DNA of 64,000 bases from Mesorhizobium sp. CAU 1732 (GCF_039888675.1 NZ_JBDQQR010000001.1:372001-436000); one strand, 5' to 3'; positions 52,121-61,822 are shown, counted from the stretch's first letter. Program-made: numbers and translations. The notes: generated by a model from the letters alone, not told the origin.

Positions 52121-53010
52121 CGATGCACGTGGCCGCTCATCGCATCGAGGCTGTCGTGCGCGGCGGGGACCAGCTCGGCGAAACCCCGCTCTGGTGCGCC
52201 CGCACGCAGCGCCTGTGGTGGATCGACATCGAGCAGCCGAAATTGCAGTCGTTCGATCCCGCGACCGGCGGCCACACGGCCCAGCCGCTCGATGGGACGT
52301 TCGCGGGAACGCTGGCTCTGACCGAAAGCGGCAGGCATCTCCTGGCGCGCGATCTCGAACTCTACAGCTTTGATACATCCGGCGGCGCGAAGGCGCCTCT
52401 GGTCTCCGTCGAGCCCGGCTTCGACAATCGTCTCAACGACGGACGCGTCGATGCGCGCGGACGCTTCTGGGTCGGCACGATGGACAACCAGCTTCACCGC
52501 CCCAATGGCGGGCTTTATCGCATCGATCCGGATGGTACCGCGACGCGCTTTGCCGACGACGTGATCGTCGCCAACGGCATCGCCTTTTCGCCCGACGGCA
52601 AGACGCTCTATTTCACCGACACGCGCCGCTACCAGAGCTTTGCCTTCGATCTCGACCTCGACGACGGGGTGGTGACGCGGCGTCGGCTGCTGGCCGACTA
52701 TTCCTCCACCGGAGATCGCCCCGACGGCGCCTGCGTGGATGTCGACGGATGCCTGTGGGCCGCCTTCTTCGCCGGCGGACGTATCGTGCGCTATGCGCCG
52801 GACGGGCGTATCGATCGCAGCATCGCGCTGCCGGTCACCAACCCGACATGCCTGTGCTTCGGAGGGGCAGGCTTGAAGACGCTCTACGTGACGAGCGCCA
52901 CCAAGTTCCTCAGCGCCGAACAGCGCGCGGCGGAACCGCTGGCGGGTGCGCTTTTTGCCATCGAGGGTGCAGGACAGGGCCTGCCCGAACACCGCTTTGC
53001 AGACATTTGA
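52117..53010 (+). CDS. SMP-30/gluconolactonase family protein
   Basis: A 297-residue six-bladed propeller lactonase. Metal ligands typical of the family are visible: GETPLWCARTQRLWWIDI (Glu), NDGRVDARGRFWVGTMD (Asn/Asp), VIVANGIAFSPDGKTLYFTD (Asn) and PDGACVDVDGCLWAA (Asp). It hydrolyses sugar or related lactones in the cytoplasm. ATGA overlap with the dehydrogenase gene suggests that its product yields a lactone to be opened here. Confidence 0.9.
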   Translation: MTMHVAAHRIEAVVRGGDQLGETPLWCARTQRLWWIDIEQPKLQSFDPATGGHTAQPLDGTFAGTLALTESGRHLLARDLELYSFDTSGGAKAPLVSVEPGFDNRLNDGRVDARGRFWVGTMDNQLHRPNGGLYRIDPDGTATRFADDVIVANGIAFSPDGKTLYFTDTRRYQSFAFDLDLDDGVVTRRRLLADYSSTGDRPDGACVDVDGCLWAAFFAGGRIVRYAPDGRIDRSIALPVTNPTCLCFGGAGLKTLYVTSATKFLSAEQRAAEPLAGALFAIEGAGQGLPEHRFADI

Positions 53011-53027
53011 ACAAGGGGGGATTTTTG

Positions 53028-54017
53028 ATGACCTATTCGATGACGCGACGTCTTTTCACCGCCGCTATGCTGGCGGCGGGTTTGCTCGCGACAGCCGGCC
53101 ACGCGATGGCCGATCCGATAAAGCTCCGATTTGCCGATTCCACGACGGCGGACGCACCGCGCTCCAAGGCGCTGGTCGATATCTTCGCCAAACAGCTCGG
53201 GGACGGCTTTGTCTTCGAGCCCTATTTTGGCTCGACACTCTACAAGCAAGGCACCGAAATCGTCGCCGTCCAGCGCGGCAATCTGGAAATGGCGCTCATG
53301 CCGCCGTCCGATTTTGCCAAGCAGGTCCCGGCGTTCTCTATTCTGACGGCCGCCTATCTGGTGCGCGACGCCGCGCATATGAAGGCGATCTTCGAGAGCG
53401 AGGTTGGCGACGAATTCAAGGCGATGGCGCGCGATACCATGGGCGTCGTCATTCTGGCGCCCGCCTATTACGGCACGCGCCACGTCAATCTGCGCGGCGA
53501 CAAGAAGATCAACGTGCCGGAGGATCTGGCCGGCATCAAGCTGCGCATGCCGGGCGGTGAATCCTGGCAGTTCCTCGGCGAGTCGATCGGCGCCAATCCG
53601 ACCGCGATGGACTATGCCGAGGTCTATACGGGGCTTCAGACCGGCGCCATCGACGCGCAGGACAACCCGCTGCCGAACAACCGCCTGATGAAGTTCCACG
53701 AGGTCACCGATCAGGTCGTCCTGACCGGTCACAATGTCGGCTTCGGCATTCTGCTCGTCAGCGCCAAGCTGTTCGACAGCCTGACGCCCGAACAGCAACA
53801 GGCGATGCAGGAAGCTGCCGACGCAGCCTTTGAATGGAGCAACGCGGAGTACATCAAGGAAGAGGCCGAACTCATCGATTACTTCAAGGGCGAAGGGCTC
53901 GACGTCTACACGCCGGACGTAGAGGCATTCCGGGCCTTCTCGAACAAGAAGTACCTCGATTCCGAACTCTCCAAGGAATGGCCTGAAGGGATGCTCGAGA
54001 AGATCAACGCGCTCTGA
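53028..54017 (+). CDS. TRAP transporter periplasmic binding protein 1 (DctP family)
   Basis: A 329-residue periplasmic binding protein. The signal peptide TRRLFTAAMLAAGLLATAG is cut near AMA. The DctP family core is clear: GIKLRMPGGESWQFLGESIG, NPTAMDYAEVYTGLQTGAID, AQDNPLPNNRLMKFHEV and the end SKEWPEGMLEKINAL. The arginine in LRMPGG binds the substrate carboxylate. A good AAGGGGGG ribosome binding site precedes the ATG. It is about half identical by eye to the next gene product and probably serves the same membrane subunits. Confidence 0.92.
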   Translation: MTYSMTRRLFTAAMLAAGLLATAGHAMADPIKLRFADSTTADAPRSKALVDIFAKQLGDGFVFEPYFGSTLYKQGTEIVAVQRGNLEMALMPPSDFAKQVPAFSILTAAYLVRDAAHMKAIFESEVGDEFKAMARDTMGVVILAPAYYGTRHVNLRGDKKINVPEDLAGIKLRMPGGESWQFLGESIGANPTAMDYAEVYTGLQTGAIDAQDNPLPNNRLMKFHEVTDQVVLTGHNVGFGILLVSAKLFDSLTPEQQQAMQEAADAAFEWSNAEYIKEEAELIDYFKGEGLDVYTPDVEAFRAFSNKKYLDSELSKEWPEGMLEKINAL

Positions 54018-54098
54018 TCGCCGACTAGGGGGCGCAGGGAGGAAACCGGCGCCCTTCAACAGACTGCACCGAGTGAACGTTCAACAGGGAGGACTATC

Positions 54099-55085
54099 AT
54101 GACTTTTTCGACGACACGCCGCGCGCTGCTGCTTGCGGCAGGCGTTCTCGCCTCGGCGGCCATGCTGCCGGCCTATGCCCAGGACAAGCCGAAGCTGCGC
54201 TTCTCGGCTGTGTTTTCCGAGCAGGACATTCGCGCGAACATGATGAAAATGCTCGCCGAGGACATCGCGAGCGACTTCACCTTCGAGGGCTATTACGGCG
54301 GCACCCTGTTCAAGCAGGGCACCGAGCTCGTCGCGCTTCAGCGCGGCAATCTTGAGATGGGCAACATCGCGCCGCAGGATATCTCCAACCAGATACCCGA
54401 GTGGTCGATCCTCACATCGGCTTACCTCTTCCGTGACGCCGCACACCTGAAGACGTTCTTTGCGAGCGATCTCGGTGAGGAAATGAAGAAACTCGCGGAG
54501 GATCAGCTTGGTGTCCGCGTTCTCGGCCCGACATTCTTCGGTACCCGTCAGGTCGGCCTCGTGACGGACAAGAAGATCCAGACGCCTGCCGATATGGCCG
54601 GCATCAAGCTGCGCATGCCGGGCGGTGACGCCTGGCAGTTCCTGGGCCAGTCCATCGGCGCCAATCCGACTCCGATGGCCTATGCGGAGGTCTATACCGG
54701 CCTCCAGACGGGTGCGATCGACGGCCAGGACAACCCGCTGCCGAACGTTCAGAACATGAAGTTCTACGAGGTCATGTCGCAGATCGTCCTGACCTCGCAC
54801 CTCATCGGCTTCGACCTGCTGACGGTCTCGTCGAAGGTCTGGAACGACATGACGCCCGAGCAGCAGGCGGCGCTTCAGGCAGCGGCCGACAAGGCGATCG
54901 ACTGGAGCACGGAGCAGCACCTCAAGCAGGAAGAAGAGCTCGCGGCCTCGTTCAAGGAGAGAGGCCTTGAGGTCTACGAACCCGACATCGAGGCGTTCCG
55001 GACCCACGCCCAGAAGATGTATCTCGAATCCGAGCTGGCCAAGAGCTGGCCGGACGGTCTGATCGAGAAGATCAACGCGCTCTGA
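54099..55085 (+). CDS. TRAP transporter periplasmic binding protein 2 (DctP family)
   Basis: A 328-residue paralogue of the preceding protein. The signal peptide TRRALLLAAGVLASAAM is cut near AYA. Core motifs are GIKLRMPGGDAWQFLGQSIG, NPTPMAYAEVYTGLQTGAID and GQDNPLPNVQNMKFYEV, with the same C-terminal EKINAL. Differences cluster in the N-terminal lobe (VFSEQDIRANMM against DSTTADAPRSKA), suggesting a different ligand or affinity. It lies between its paralogue and the dctQ gene. Confidence 0.92.
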   Translation: MTFSTTRRALLLAAGVLASAAMLPAYAQDKPKLRFSAVFSEQDIRANMMKMLAEDIASDFTFEGYYGGTLFKQGTELVALQRGNLEMGNIAPQDISNQIPEWSILTSAYLFRDAAHLKTFFASDLGEEMKKLAEDQLGVRVLGPTFFGTRQVGLVTDKKIQTPADMAGIKLRMPGGDAWQFLGQSIGANPTPMAYAEVYTGLQTGAIDGQDNPLPNVQNMKFYEVMSQIVLTSHLIGFDLLTVSSKVWNDMTPEQQAALQAAADKAIDWSTEQHLKQEEELAASFKERGLEVYEPDIEAFRTHAQKMYLESELAKSWPDGLIEKINAL

Positions 55086-55162
55086 TCCTTCGAGGTCTCT
55101 TCGGCTGCCGATCGCATGGCCGGCAGCCGCTTTCCTCCAGATACCCGCCGCAAGTGGAGCCC

Positions 55163-55687
55163 ATGATGAGCAGTTCATCCGCCACGAAGACATTGGAATG
55201 GTTTCGCGAAAGAGCGGAGAACATCGCCTGCGCGATGCTCGCGGCGATGTTCGTGGCCTTCATTTTGCAGATCACGTTCCGCTATCTCCTCAACCTGCCG
55301 ATCGGCTGGACGCATGAGATCAGCGTCGTCCTGTGGATCTGGCTCGTGCTGTTCGGCAGCGCCTTCGTGGTGCGGGAGCGCGAGGAAATCCGCTTCGATC
55401 TCGTCTATGGGGCTGTCAGCGACAATCCCAGGCGGGTGATGGCGATCATCACGGCTGCGGCGCTCATCATCCTGTTCGGCATGTCTCTGCCGGCGGTCAT
55501 CGACTACGTCATGTTCATGAAGGTCGAGCGCTCGGCCTATCTCAAGATCCGCTTCGATTATCTCTATTCAATCTATGTCGTCTTCGCCGTCGCGATGATC
55601 ATCCGCTATATCTGGATCGCCTGGGAGGCGGTTCGCGGACAAGCGCCCGAAGCCTACGACCCTACCAAGGCGAGCTCCGGCGTATGA
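55163..55687 (+). CDS. TRAP transporter small permease (DctQ family)
   Basis: A 174-residue inner-membrane protein with four transmembrane segments, including MLAAMFVAFILQITFRYLL and VVLWIWLVLFGSAFVVRERE, the hallmark of DctQ. The start at 55163 has GGAG upstream; an adjacent ATG three bases later is equivalent. ATGA overlap with dctM. It pairs with DctM and one or both binding proteins. Confidence 0.9.
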   Translation: MMSSSSATKTLEWFRERAENIACAMLAAMFVAFILQITFRYLLNLPIGWTHEISVVLWIWLVLFGSAFVVREREEIRFDLVYGAVSDNPRRVMAIITAAALIILFGMSLPAVIDYVMFMKVERSAYLKIRFDYLYSIYVVFAVAMIIRYIWIAWEAVRGQAPEAYDPTKASSGV

Positions 55688-56985
55688 ACCTCACAAGCCC
55701 CTTCTCGATCGCCATCGTCGTCATCACGGCTCTCGCATTCCTGGGATTGCCGATCGGTCTCGCGATGCTGTCCGGCTCGATCCTCTATCTCTTCCTGGCC
55801 GGTCTCGACATGGGAACCGTTGCCGAGCAATTCCTGAACGGCATGTATTCCAACTATGTGATCCTCGCGGTCCCGCTCTTCGTGCTGGCAGCCGAGATCA
55901 TGAACAGCGGGTCGATGACCGAGCGCCTGCTGCGCTTCTGCAACGTGCTCGTAGGGCGGTTTCGCGGCGGGTTGGCGCAGGTCAACATCGTGCAGTCGAT
56001 CATCTTCGCCGGCATGTCCGGATCGGCGATCGCGGATGCTGCCGGCAGCGGCCGCATGATGCAGAACATGATGACACGCGAGGGGCGCTACACGCCGAGC
56101 TATGCTGCAGCACTGACCGCTGTCACGGCCGTGGTCGGCCCGATCATTCCGCCCTCGATCCCGCTGGTCATCTACGCGCTCGTGTCCGATGCGTCGATCG
56201 GCTATCTCTTCCTCGCCGGCGTGGTTCCCGGCCTGCTGATGTCGTTTATGCAGATGGGGCAGGTCGCGTGGACGGCGCGGCGCAACAATTTCCCCGTCGA
56301 GGAGGCCGTGCCGCTGCGCGAGATCCCGCGCATCACGTGGCGTGCTTTCCCCGCGCTGATGATGCCGGTCATCCTGCTTGGCTGTATTTATTCGGGCATC
56401 ACCACGCCAACGGAGGCTGCGGCGCTGGCTGCCTTCTATGCACTCGTCATCTCTGTCGTCTTCTACCGCAGCCTGACGGCCAGGGAGGCCTACAGCGCGC
56501 TTCTCATCAGCACCAAGACCAGCGCGTCGATCGGTATGCTGATCGCCGGATCTCTGGTGTTCAACTACGTGGTCACCGTCGAGAACATCCCCAACAGCCT
56601 GCGCGTCATCCTGACGGCCTGGGAACTAACGCCGATCCAGTTCCTCATACTCGTCAACGTGATCCTGCTTCTGCTGGGCTGCGTGCTGGAGGGAACGGCC
56701 ATCCTGCTGATCATCGTGCCTGTGTTCATCCCGACAGCGCAGGGGCTGGGCATCGACATGGTCCATTTCGGCGTCGTCGTCGTCGTCAACATCATGCTGG
56801 GATTGGTGACGCCGCCTTACGGGCTGCTGTTGTTCATCATGACCAACATCTCCGGCGCGCCGATCAAGGACATCATCCGCGACTGCCTGCCGTTCCTGTT
56901 CTGGATGGTGGTATGCCTCGGCTTGATAACCTTCATTCCCGAGATCGTGCTCTGGCTGCCGCGCATGGCCGGTTATGCCGGCTGA
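55684..56985 (+). CDS. TRAP transporter large permease (DctM family)
   Basis: A 433-residue inner-membrane protein with about twelve hydrophobic segments. DctM landmarks are VPLFVLAAEIMNSGSMTERL, FAGMSGSAIADAAGSGRMM, AVVGPIIPPSIPLVIYAL, GITTPTEAAALAAFYAL and TPPYGLLLFIMTNISG. It is the sodium-coupled transport channel of the TRAP system, importing a carboxylate. Confidence 0.94.
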   Translation: MNLTSPFSIAIVVITALAFLGLPIGLAMLSGSILYLFLAGLDMGTVAEQFLNGMYSNYVILAVPLFVLAAEIMNSGSMTERLLRFCNVLVGRFRGGLAQVNIVQSIIFAGMSGSAIADAAGSGRMMQNMMTREGRYTPSYAAALTAVTAVVGPIIPPSIPLVIYALVSDASIGYLFLAGVVPGLLMSFMQMGQVAWTARRNNFPVEEAVPLREIPRITWRAFPALMMPVILLGCIYSGITTPTEAAALAAFYALVISVVFYRSLTAREAYSALLISTKTSASIGMLIAGSLVFNYVVTVENIPNSLRVILTAWELTPIQFLILVNVILLLLGCVLEGTAILLIIVPVFIPTAQGLGIDMVHFGVVVVVNIMLGLVTPPYGLLLFIMTNISGAPIKDIIRDCLPFLFWMVVCLGLITFIPEIVLWLPRMAGYAG

Positions 56986-57019
56986 TACGATAAATTTCTG
57001 ACAGACTGGATAGCGACCA

Positions 57020-57457
57020 ATGACCAATCCGATTTTCGTGCTGAACGGTCCCAATCTCAACCGGCTCGGCAAACGCGAGCCGGAGATTTACGGACACACG
57101 ACGCTGGCCGAGGTGGAGGCGATGTGCCGTGAGGCGGCGGGCGACAGACCTGTCGTGTTCCGTCAGACGAACGCCGAATACGAGCTCGTAAACTGGATCC
57201 ACGAGGCGATCGACACACCGGCTGCGGGTATCGTCATCAACCCGGCGGGACTGACATTCACGTCGATCCCCATTCTCGATGCGCTGAAGATGTTTCCCGC
57301 GCCGATCATCGAATTGCACATCTCCAACATCCATCGGCGCGAGGCGATCTATCACAACTCGCTCGTCTCGAAGGTCGCCACGGCGGTGATCGCGGGGCTC
57401 GGCCCGAATGGCTATCGCCACGCGGTCAATGCGATGCTGGAGCTTGCCGAAGCGTAG
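57020..57457 (+). CDS. Type II 3-dehydroquinate dehydratase-like protein (AroQ family) with active-site changes
   Basis: A 145-residue AroQ-fold protein. Conserved parts are VLNGPNLNRLGKREPEIYG (Asn, Arg and catalytic Tyr), the Asn of VINP and His100 in IELHISNIH. Two usually conserved residues differ: the His of the normal NPGAYTHTS loop is Phe80 (NPAGLTFTS), and the Arg of the FRHHS-type motif is Tyr111 (EAIYHNS). In the well-studied enzymes these contact the ring hydroxyls, so the substrate may not be standard 3-dehydroquinate. It ends the TRAP operon, consistent with a catabolic role. Confidence 0.85.
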   Translation: MTNPIFVLNGPNLNRLGKREPEIYGHTTLAEVEAMCREAAGDRPVVFRQTNAEYELVNWIHEAIDTPAAGIVINPAGLTFTSIPILDALKMFPAPIIELHISNIHRREAIYHNSLVSKVATAVIAGLGPNGYRHAVNAMLELAEA

Positions 57458-57465
57458 ACGTGAAT

Positions 57466-57510
57466 TTGCTGGCCCGCAGCGTGCGTTGCTCGCACGCTGC
57501 GGGCCAGCAA
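57466..57510. terminator. Strong stem-loop between convergent genes
   Basis: TTGCTGGCCCGCAGCGTGCG (57466-57485) pairs perfectly with its complement at 57491-57510 across a five-base loop. It sits between the AroQ-like gene and the aldehyde dehydrogenase gene and probably ends both transcripts. Confidence 0.85.
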
Positions 57511-57513
57511 TGA

Positions 57514-58962
57514 TCAGCCGCTCATCTGGGTGACGAACTTCGTCGACAGGTAGGCGTTGATGGCTTCCGAGCCGCCTTCGGTTCCGTGGCCGGAATCCTT
57601 GATGCCGCCGAACGGCACTTCCGGCAGCGCCAGTCCGTTGTGGTTGATCGTCGTCATGCCCGCCTCGATGCGCAGGCCAAGCTGGTTGGCCGTGTCCGCC
57701 GAACCGGTGAAGGCGTAGCTCGCGAGACCGAAGGGCAGGCGGTTCGCTTCCTCGATGACCTCATCGAGCGTGTCGAACGAGCGGAATATGGCGACCGGGC
57801 CGAACGGCTCCTCGTTCATGATGCGGGCCTCCACCGGGACGTCGGCGAGGACGGTCGGCTCGAAGAAGTTGCCCTTGTTGCCGATCCGGCCACCGCCCGT
57901 CGTGAGGCGCGCGCCGTGTTCGACCGCGTCCGCGATCAGCTCCTGAAGGACGGGAATGCGACGCTCATTGGCGAGTGGTCCCATCTGGGTCCCGTCATCC
58001 CAGCCATTGCCCACCTTGATCGACTTGGCGGCAACGGTGAACGCATCGACGACGCGCTCATAGACGTTTTCCTGCACGAGGAAGCGCGTCGGCGACACGC
58101 AGACCTGGCCGGCATTGCGGTATTTCGAAGCCGCGAGCACCTTCACCGCCTTGTCGATATCGGCGTCGCCGAAGACGATCGCCGGCGCATGGCCGCCGAG
58201 TTCCATCGTGGCGAGCTTCATGTGCTGTCCGGCAAGTGCGGCGAGATGCTTGCCGACAGGCGTGGAGCCGGTGAACGAAATCTTCCGGATCACCGGATGG
58301 GGGATGAGATATTCGGAAATTTCGGCCGGCACGCCGTAGACGAGGTTGACCACGCCGGCGGGAATGCCCGCATCAACGAAAACGCGCAGCAATTCGGCAG
58401 GCGACGCGGGCGTCTCCTCCGGCGCCTTGACGATGATCGAGCAGCCTGCGGCGATCGCGGCCGACAATTTGCGCACCACCTGGTTGATCGGGAAGTTCCA
58501 CGGCGTGAAGGCCGCGACCGGACCCACCGGCAGCTTGATCGCCATCTGGGTGACGCCCGGCAGGCGGGCCGGAATGATCTGCCCGTAGGTGCGGCGCGCC
58601 TCCTCGGCGAACCAGTCGATCACGTCGGCGCCGGCGAGAACTTCGCCCTTGGCTTCCGCGACGGGCTTGCCCTGCTCGAGCGTCATCAACTGGGCGATCT
58701 TGCCCGCGCGCTCGCGCAGCAGGTCGGCCGCCTTACGCATGATCTTCGAGCGCTCGTAAGCCGACGTGGCGCTCCAGACCTTGAAGCCGCGATCGACCGC
58801 GGCGAGGGCCGCGTCGAGATCGGGTCTGGTCGCGTGGGCGACGGTGCCGATGACTTCATCGGTTGCCGGGTTGACGACATCAATCGTGCGGCCCTCGGCG
58901 GCGGGACGCCACTCCCCGTCGATCAGAAGGAGCGTGTCGGTGTAGGCGGTGGCTGCGGTCAT
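57514..58962 (-). CDS. NAD(P)-dependent succinate-semialdehyde dehydrogenase-type aldehyde dehydrogenase
   Basis: A 482-residue aldehyde dehydrogenase close to GabD. Landmarks are [20 protein letters not shown], the cofactor loop [14 protein letters not shown], catalytic Glu in [10 protein letters not shown], catalytic Cys in [13 protein letters not shown], and EEPFGPVA. The end [19 protein letters not shown] is typical of succinate-semialdehyde and related dehydrogenases. The start at 58962 matches the family; the frame is open upstream but without similarity. It converges on the TRAP operon and could serve it or act separately. Confidence 0.9.
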   Translation of the reverse strand: MTAATAYTDTLLLIDGEWRPAAEGRTIDVVNPATDEVIGTVAHATRPDLDAALAAVDRGFKVWSATSAYERSKIMRKAADLLRERAGKIAQLMTLEQGKPVAEAKGEVLAGADVIDWFAEEARRTYGQIIPARLPGVTQMAIKLPVGPVAAFTPWNFPINQVVRKLSAAIAAGCSIIVKAPEETPASPAELLRVFVDAGIPAGVVNLVYGVPAEISEYLIPHPVIRKISFTGSTPVGKHLAALAGQHMKLATMELGGHAPAIVFGDADIDKAVKVLAASKYRNAGQVCVSPTRFLVQENVYERVVDAFTVAAKSIKVGNGWDDGTQMGPLANERRIPVLQELIADAVEHGARLTTGGGRIGNKGNFFEPTVLADVPVEARIMNEEPFGPVAIFRSFDTLDEVIEEANRLPFGLASYAFTGSADTANQLGLRIEAGMTTINHNGLALPEVPFGGIKDSGHGTEGGSEAINAYLSTKFVTQMSG

Positions 58963-59161
58963 GGTCGGTCCCTTGCGTTTACGGTCTAAACTATATGGGT
59001 ATGCGGAAGCCTCGATCGAGACCCCGTCGGATCGATGCCCTCGGATAACGTCTCCTCGCCAATGGTCAAGGGCGCACGCATGGTGACGCCGTTGGGGCAC
59101 GCTGGTAGGAAACGCACCGGGCGTCGGCTACACACACCGCCCAACCGGATTGAGGACGACG

Positions 59162-59845
59162 ATGATTCCCTGGGAAACGCTCGACACCGCAAGCATTCCC
59201 GGCGGCCGCGAGACGCTGCGGCTGAAGCGCCGCGGCACCGAGTTCTCGATCATGCTTGGCACCAACGAACTCATGAACAGCAGGCTGAGCGGCTCCGAAG
59301 AGGCGCTGGCGCGTCTCACCATCGAGCGACTCTCTCATCCCGCACCGCGCATCCTCATCGGTGGGCTCGGCATGGGCTTCACGCTCCGGGTCGCCCTGCC
59401 GCTTCTGCCGCCGAAGGCACAGGTGACGGTTGCGGAACTGGTGCCGGCCGTCGTGACCTGGGCGCGGGGGCCGCTGGCCGCGCTGCATGGCGACAGCCTC
59501 GACGATCCGCGCGTGACGATCCTGGAAGACGATGTCGGCGTGTCGATGACCGAAGCCGGCGCCTGGCACGCGATCCTGCTCGACGTCGACAATGGCCCGG
59601 AAGGGTTGAGCCGGCAGGGCAACGACGCGCTCTACAGTGCCACTGGGCTGCACTCCGCCTTCGCGGCACTCGCACCCGGTGGCGTCCTGTCCGTCTGGTC
59701 GTCCGGTCCCGACGCGGCGTTCACCCGCCGCCTGCGTCAGGCAGGCTTCAAGGTCGAGGAGGTCGGCGTTCGCGCCGGCACCACGCGGCGCGGCGCGCGT
59801 CATGTCATCTGGCTGGCGACGCGCCCGGCGGCATCGAAGATCTGA
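59162..59845 (+). CDS. Spermidine synthase-like methyltransferase-fold protein
   Basis: A 227-residue protein of the spermidine synthase-like Rossmann fold. The nucleotide/SAM-type motif is ILIGGLGMGFTLRVALPLL, followed by VTVAELVPAVVTWARGPL and HAILLDVDNGPEGL. It lacks a clear polyamine-binding N-terminal domain and is shorter than true spermidine synthases (about 280 residues), so the function is uncertain. The start at 59162 follows GAGGA. It is a single gene with no obvious operon partners. Confidence 0.75.
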   Translation: MIPWETLDTASIPGGRETLRLKRRGTEFSIMLGTNELMNSRLSGSEEALARLTIERLSHPAPRILIGGLGMGFTLRVALPLLPPKAQVTVAELVPAVVTWARGPLAALHGDSLDDPRVTILEDDVGVSMTEAGAWHAILLDVDNGPEGLSRQGNDALYSATGLHSAFAALAPGGVLSVWSSGPDAAFTRRLRQAGFKVEEVGVRAGTTRRGARHVIWLATRPAASKI

Positions 59846-60013
59846 CGGCGAAGCCGGACCGCGTGCAGCGGTCGAGCGTCTTTTCAAGGCTCGCCCCGGT
59901 CGACCACACTCGGCACCGCGCCGCTCTCGCGGCAGGCGGATGACATCGTTCCTCCCCCAGGCCTGAAATCGTGCAGCCTATTCCTCGCTGCGCCGAAACT
60001 AGAGTATTAGATT

Positions 60014-60039
60014 TCTATAAATTCTATCAAATATATAGA
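60014..60039. promoter_or_regulatory. AT-rich dyad upstream of the ssu operon
   Basis: TCTATA (60014-60019) and TATAGA (60034-60039) flank an AT-rich centre in the 280-base gap before the permease gene. It stands out from the GC-rich surroundings and may be a promoter with a regulator site for sulfur-starvation control. Confidence 0.4.
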
Positions 60040-60125
60040 CATTAGGCATGTCGGTGCGCCCGACTTGGTCGCGATCGCCGCCGCTGACGGCACGGCGAAC
60101 CGAGACGCTTAACGAGAGAAGAAGC

Positions 60126-61040
60126 ATGCAAAGCGCAAAATCTGTTCAGCCGGGTACGAGCGCCGGCTGGGAGGGCTACGACCACAGGGCCGAGCTCGGC
60201 GTCAATCCGCGCCGGTCTCTGGTGCCGCTGTCGATCCGGCCCGAGGCCACGGTGGGGCGCCTCGTCTCGATCGGCAGCAGCAATGCGGCGCGTCTCCTCG
60301 CTCCGGCCATTCTTCTGGTCGTGTGGCAGGTGACGGCCGGCCTCGGTCTGATCGACAAGCGCATTCTCGACACGCCGGTGGCGGTCGTGATGGCGCTCTG
60401 GGAACTCGCCCGCTCCGGCGTCCTGCTCGAAAGCCTCATCGCGTCGGCGCAGCGGTCCGCCTCGGGCTTCATCATCGGCGGGGCCACCGGCCTGACGCTG
60501 GGCCTCATCGGCGGCCTCTCCAATCTCGGGGAAAAGGCACTCGATGCGCTCATGCAGATGCTGCGCATGGTGCCCTTCCTTGCGCTGATCCCGCTCTTCA
60601 TCGTCTGGTTCGGCGTCGGTGAGCAGCCGAAGATCACGCTGATCGCGGTCGCCTGCACGTTCCCGGTTTACATGAACACATTCGCCGGTGTCCGGAATGT
60701 CGACGCCAAGGTGGTGGAAGCGGCGCGGGTTTTCGGCCTCTCCCGCCTCCAGATCGCCACTCAGATCGTGCTGCCGCTGGCCATGCCCACCATCCTCATC
60801 GGCATTCGCTGGGCGATGGGAACGTCGCTTCTGGCGCTCGTGGCGGCCGAACAGATCAATGCGCGGTCCGGTATCGGCTATCTCGCCTTGAACCCGCGCG
60901 CGGCACTTCGCACCGACATCGTGCTGGCCATCATCCTGCTCTACGCCTTCCTCGGCCTGTTCGTGGATTTCACCATCCGCACGATCCAGCGCGTGGCGCT
61001 TCCTTGGCACAGGACCATCGTCGGGGAGCCGACCCGATGA
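60126..61040 (+). CDS. ssuC: Aliphatic sulfonate/nitrate-type ABC transporter permease (SsuC-like)
   Basis: A 304-residue inner-membrane permease with about six transmembrane segments after a 50-residue polar N-terminus. Family motifs are LLAPAILLVVWQVTAGLGL, RMVPFLALIPLFIVWFGVGE and the EAA loop VVEAARVFGLSRLQIATQIV. The ending YAFLGLFVDFTIRTIQR is typical of SsuC/TauC. GAGAGAAGAAG precedes the ATG at 60126. It is coupled by ATGA overlap to the ATPase gene. Taurine or nitrate as substrates remain possible, but the SsuD-like gene favours sulfonates. Confidence 0.88.
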   Translation: MQSAKSVQPGTSAGWEGYDHRAELGVNPRRSLVPLSIRPEATVGRLVSIGSSNAARLLAPAILLVVWQVTAGLGLIDKRILDTPVAVVMALWELARSGVLLESLIASAQRSASGFIIGGATGLTLGLIGGLSNLGEKALDALMQMLRMVPFLALIPLFIVWFGVGEQPKITLIAVACTFPVYMNTFAGVRNVDAKVVEAARVFGLSRLQIATQIVLPLAMPTILIGIRWAMGTSLLALVAAEQINARSGIGYLALNPRAALRTDIVLAIILLYAFLGLFVDFTIRTIQRVALPWHRTIVGEPTR

Positions 61041-61822
61041 ACGTGGTATCCCTCGACCGCGATATCGCAGCGTCCTCTCCGCACGAGCTTTCGGTCGACA
61101 TCGAATACGGACGCAAGGCGTTCGGCGACCGGACCATCCTCGACGGCATCTCGCTCCAGATCAGGAGGGGCGAACTCGTTGCCCTGCTGGGAAAGTCGGG
61201 ATCGGGCAAGACGACCATCCTGCGCATCCTGCTCGGGCTCGATCAGTTCGACGAGGGGGCGGCATGGGTCGCGGAGCCCCGGTCGGTGGTGTTTCAGGAG
61301 CCGCGCCTGGTTCCATCGCAGCGCGTCTGGCGCAACGTGCTGCTCGGCATCGAGAGGGCGTCGGATGCCCGCGAACGCGCGATCGACGCCCTTCGCGAGG
61401 TCGGCCTCGAATCGCATGCCGATGCCTGGCCCGGAACCCTGTCGGGCGGCGAGGCGCAGCGTGTCGCGCTCGCCCGCTCGCTCATCCGCGCACCCCGTCT
61501 TCTCCTTCTAGACGAGCCGTTCGCGGCGCTCGATGCCCTGACCCGGCTCAAGATGCAGAACCTCGTGCGGGAGTTGTTCGCACGGCACACGCCGGGCGTC
61601 CTTCTGGTCACGCACGACGTCGAGGAGGCGTTGCGCCTCGCAGACCGCATCCTCGTCCTCCACGAGGGGCGGCTGTCGGTGGATGTGACGCTGCCGCAGG
61701 CATCCGACCCATCCAGCCCTGAGATCGGCGACATCCGCCAGCGGCTTTTCGCCGAGCTGGGCGTGGCCGACTACCGCGCCTCCTTCGATTCCCCAAGCAA
61801 CCCAGACAGGACCAAGCCATGA
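61037..61822 (+). CDS. ssuB: Aliphatic sulfonate ABC transporter ATP-binding protein (SsuB-like)
   Basis: A 261-residue ATPase. Walker A is GKSGSGKTTIL (near residue 52), the Q-loop SVVFQEPRLVPSQRV, the signature LSGGEAQRVALARSL and Walker B LLLDEPFAALD. FQEPRLVPSQRVWRNV is typical of the nitrate/sulfonate/taurine ATPases. It overlaps both neighbours by four bases. Confidence 0.9.
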   Translation: MNVVSLDRDIAASSPHELSVDIEYGRKAFGDRTILDGISLQIRRGELVALLGKSGSGKTTILRILLGLDQFDEGAAWVAEPRSVVFQEPRLVPSQRVWRNVLLGIERASDARERAIDALREVGLESHADAWPGTLSGGEAQRVALARSLIRAPRLLLLDEPFAALDALTRLKMQNLVRELFARHTPGVLLVTHDVEEALRLADRILVLHEGRLSVDVTLPQASDPSSPEIGDIRQRLFAELGVADYRASFDSPSNPDRTKP

